Of a stretch of DNA of 7,428 bases, positions 5,640 through 7,428 are shown in pieces. Position 1 is the first letter of the stretch. The number at the start of each line of letters is the position of its first letter. Origin of the DNA: Actinomycetes bacterium (lineage in GTDB: Bacteria > Actinomycetota > Actinomycetes > Propionibacteriales > Nocardioidaceae); NCBI GenBank assembly GCA_023417775.1, contig JAEZEJ010000131.1:1-7428 (forward strand), read 5' to 3'. The notes below the pieces were generated by a model that had not been told where the DNA came from, did not search any database, and saw only the letters and a program-made list of their open reading frames with translations. The translations under genes were made by a program, and so were the position numbers.

Positions 5640-6866
5640 TCATGTCAGCAACCGGTCGGCCCAACCCACCGCCGATAGATCCGTGAGGCTCGCCACCTGA
5701 TCGATCACCACGCGCAACCGTGCGGCGTCGTCAGCCGCCGCACGGAAGTCCTCGGCGAAGTCGGGATCGAGGTGTCGCTCCCCGGTGCGGACCAGCTCCG
5801 CGACGAGGGCGGTGAGCAACTCACGCTGGTGGGTGAGGGCGGCGGTGCGGTCGGCGCTCATCATCACGTGATGGGCGGCGACCGCCTTCAGCACCAGGAT
5901 CTCGTCCACCGTCTCGCCGGGGAGCTCCAGATCGGCCTCGAAGCGGACCAGCGGTCCATGGCCCCAGCGTGCCGTGGTGGCTCGCTGCGCGGCGACGGCG
6001 AAGCGTCCGATGAGTGCGCTGGTCAGGCTCTTGAGGACCGCGCGCGACTGGCGTCCCCCGTCGAAACGGGCCGAGGGCCACTCCGGCATCCCTCGCAGCC
6101 GCGCGAGAGCCCCGCCGAGCCGGTCGTCCGAGGCGGTGGGGTCGTACCAGTCCCGGGCGATCGCGAAGACACCGTCGAGGTCCAGCCCCGACACGAGGTC
6201 GAACCATCCGCCGACGACGCCGTCCTCGACATCGTGGACCGAGTAGGCGATGTCATCGGACAGGTCCATGACCTGTGCCTCGATCGGCCGGCGGAAGGGC
6301 TCTGCCCCGGCCCGGATCCAGTCGAAGACCTCGACATCGTCGTCATACACGCCGAACTTGGGCCCGCCGTCCGGTACCTCGCCGAGGCGCCACGGATATT
6401 TCACGCAGGCGCCGAGCGTGGCGCGGGTCAGGTTGAGCCCGACGCTGCGGCCCTCGGCATCGAAGGTCTTGGCTTCGAGCCGGGTGAGCAGTCGCAGGGT
6501 CTGGGCATTGCCCTCGAAGCCGCCGATCTCACCGGACACCGCGTTCAGTGCGGTCTCGCCGTTGTGGCCGAAGGGCGGATGTCCGAGATCGTGCGACAGG
6601 GCGGCCGAGTCGACGATATCGGGATCGCAGCCCAGAGCCTTGCCCAGCTCGCGGGCCACCTGGGCGACCTCGAGCGAGTGGGTGAGCCGGTTGCGCACGA
6701 AGTCATCGGCACCAGCACCCAGCACCTGGGTCTTGGCCGACAGACGTCGCAGGGCCGAGGAGTGCACGATGCGGGCGCGGTCGCGCTCGAAGGGCGTGCG
6801 ACCCGGGCGCTTCGGCGCCTCGTCCACATAGCGGGCGCGCGCCTCGGGACCATACCGCTCTCTCAT
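5640..6866 (-). CDS. dgt: dGTPase-like HD-domain deoxynucleotide triphosphohydrolase
   Basis: A 408-residue homologue of dGTP triphosphohydrolase, which splits dNTPs to deoxynucleosides and triphosphate and so affects dNTP pools. The N-terminal family signature is present (RIVHSSALRRLSAKTQV at about 32-48, then FVRNRLTHSLEVAQVAR at 56-72). The HD metal site is complete: H63, H92 and D93 in SHDLGHPPFGHNGE, and an aspartate in DLSDDIAYSVHD (201-212). The full length and intact ligands point to an active enzyme; whether it prefers dGTP or acts on several dNTPs cannot be told. The ATG at 6866 is chosen although the frame stays open further upstream: it begins the conserved domain, a TANNNT box sits 7 nt before it, and an upstream extension would overlap the divergent gene. 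It is convergent with the exporter gene 37 nt away, with no hairpin between them. Confidence 0.93.
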   Translation of the reverse strand: MRERYGPEARARYVDEAPKRPGRTPFERDRARIVHSSALRRLSAKTQVLGAGADDFVRNRLTHSLEVAQVARELGKALGCDPDIVDSAALSHDLGHPPFGHNGETALNAVSGEIGGFEGNAQTLRLLTRLEAKTFDAEGRSVGLNLTRATLGACVKYPWRLGEVPDGGPKFGVYDDDVEVFDWIRAGAEPFRRPIEAQVMDLSDDIAYSVHDVEDGVVGGWFDLVSGLDLDGVFAIARDWYDPTASDDRLGGALARLRGMPEWPSARFDGGRQSRAVLKSLTSALIGRFAVAAQRATTARWGHGPLVRFEADLELPGETVDEILVLKAVAAHHVMMSADRTAALTHQRELLTALVAELVRTGERHLDPDFAEDFRAAADDAARLRVVIDQVASLTDLSAVGWADRLLT

Positions 6867-6873
6867 CGCGCCG

Positions 6874-6879
6874 AGCCTA
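6874..6879 (-). promoter_or_regulatory. -10 box of a leaderless promoter for dgt
   Basis: Read on the minus strand this is TAGGCT, which fits TANNNT and ends 7 nt before the dgt ATG. There is no Shine-Dalgarno in the gap. No -35 match is visible. The geometry is nearly the same as for dnaG and the PIG-L gene. Confidence 0.45.
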
Positions 6880-6970
6880 TCGCGAGGTCCCCCCGAGGCG
6901 ATGTCGTCAGCTCGCGTTCTCGCCGGCGCGGCGCCACTCGGCACCTCCCGCGTCGATGCAGCGGGCACGG

Positions 6971-6976
6971 TAACGT
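6971..6976 (+). promoter_or_regulatory. Possible -10 box for the PH-domain gene
   Basis: TAACGT fits TANNNT and ends 8 nt before the GTG at 6985. This would again give an essentially leaderless mRNA, although the gap is one or two bases longer than ideal. No -35 is seen. Confidence 0.3.
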
Positions 6977-6984
6977 CGGCTCGC

Positions 6985-7428
6985 GTGATACGTGGAACGG
7001 GACGGGTGAGCATCGTCGTCGGGTGGGCGCTGGCCGCGATGGGGATCGTGGCGATCCTGGTGTTCGTCGTCCTGGCGTTCGTCGTGGCGCCGTGGATGTT
7101 GATCTTCCTGTTCGCCCCGGTGCTGCTGTTCATCGGTGCCGGCATCAATCTCTGGATGGGCTACCGGACGCGCCTGGAGATCCTGCCCGATCGCTTCATC
7201 TGGTGCGGCGCCGTCGGCAAGGAGAACTCCCTCGCCTGGCGCGACATCCGGCAGATCCTGATCCCGCCGCCGAACAGCCGACCGCGCCTGGCCGCGATCG
7301 CCCAGCTGCACGATGGCCGGTATGTCGAGATCGAGGCGCTGTGGCTGTCGCGCACCTCGCCCATCTCCCTGGCCGGAGCCCCCGACCACTCGCGGGCCCG
7401 TCAGCTGCTGATCGACGGACATCGCGCC
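6985..7428 (+). CDS. Membrane-anchored bacterial PH-domain protein (3' end cut off)
   Basis: The reading frame is open to the window edge, so only the first 148 residues are visible and the C-terminus is missing. Residues 9-33 and 37-59 are two strongly hydrophobic segments, probably a transmembrane hairpin. From about 62 onward comes a pattern like the small bacterial PH domain (bPH type): RTRLEILPDRFIWCGAV, then SLAWRDIRQILIP, a basic loop NSRPRLAA, then QLHDGRYVEIEALWL. This two-helix plus PH layout is common in actinobacteria, where its role is unknown. The start is uncertain: GTG 6985 is preferred for its nearby TAACGT box, but an in-frame ATG at 6901 would add 28 residues of low-complexity sequence, and GTG 7006 would trim the protein to the first helix. 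It is divergent from dgt. Confidence 0.75.
   Translation, partial: MIRGTGRVSIVVGWALAAMGIVAILVFVVLAFVVAPWMLIFLFAPVLLFIGAGINLWMGYRTRLEILPDRFIWCGAVGKENSLAWRDIRQILIPPPNSRPRLAAIAQLHDGRYVEIEALWLSRTSPISLAGAPDHSRARQLLIDGHRA

Noticed and set aside
6867..7148. An in-frame N-terminal extension of the dGTPase on the minus strand.
   Set aside because: The extra sequence is low-complexity (Thr/Ala/Arg-rich), overlaps the hydrophobic region of the PH-domain gene, and the family's conserved part begins at the chosen ATG.

Overview
The window reads as chromosomal DNA of a high-G+C Gram-positive bacterium (Actinomycetota). Reasons: G/C-ending codons dominate every gene; DnaG and the dGTPase homologue look like the actinobacterial versions; and several genes start directly behind a TANNNT -10 box with no Shine-Dalgarno, the leaderless layout common in this phylum. 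Propionibacteriales is a guess, not a demonstrated placement.

Layout, left to right. 54-1565 (+): a PIG-L/LmbE-type zinc N-deacetylase, then a compact and divergent sigma-70 family protein, then tRNA-Asn(GTT), whose promoter is embedded in the 3' end of the sigma gene. A 13-bp stem at 1588-1618 separates this block from the convergent genes. 1642-3531 (-): dnaG, the replication primase. 3616-5602: a divergent pair of a MarR-family regulator (-) and a 14-helix DHA2-type MFS exporter (+). They share an 82-bp gap with a 31-bp, nearly perfect palindrome that should be the MarR operator. 5640-6866 (-): a dGTPase-like HD phosphohydrolase (dgt). 6985 to the window end (+): a membrane-anchored bacterial PH-domain protein, cut off by the window edge.

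How the genes fit together. dgt and dnaG (dNTP metabolism and priming) are usually direct neighbours in actinobacteria, and here the MarR/MFS pair lies between them. The core genes use a leaderless layout while the MarR/MFS pair has strong ribosome binding sites and a dedicated operator, so the pair looks like a self-contained regulated export module inserted into a housekeeping neighbourhood.

I do not see a clearly new multi-gene system. The most unusual item is the sigma factor: it aligns with the primary-sigma class in regions 1.2, 2 and 4, but region 3 is missing and the residues that normally read and melt the -10 element are replaced. No mobile element, CRISPR array, phage gene or long repeat was found, and no gene-free stretch exceeds 300 bases.
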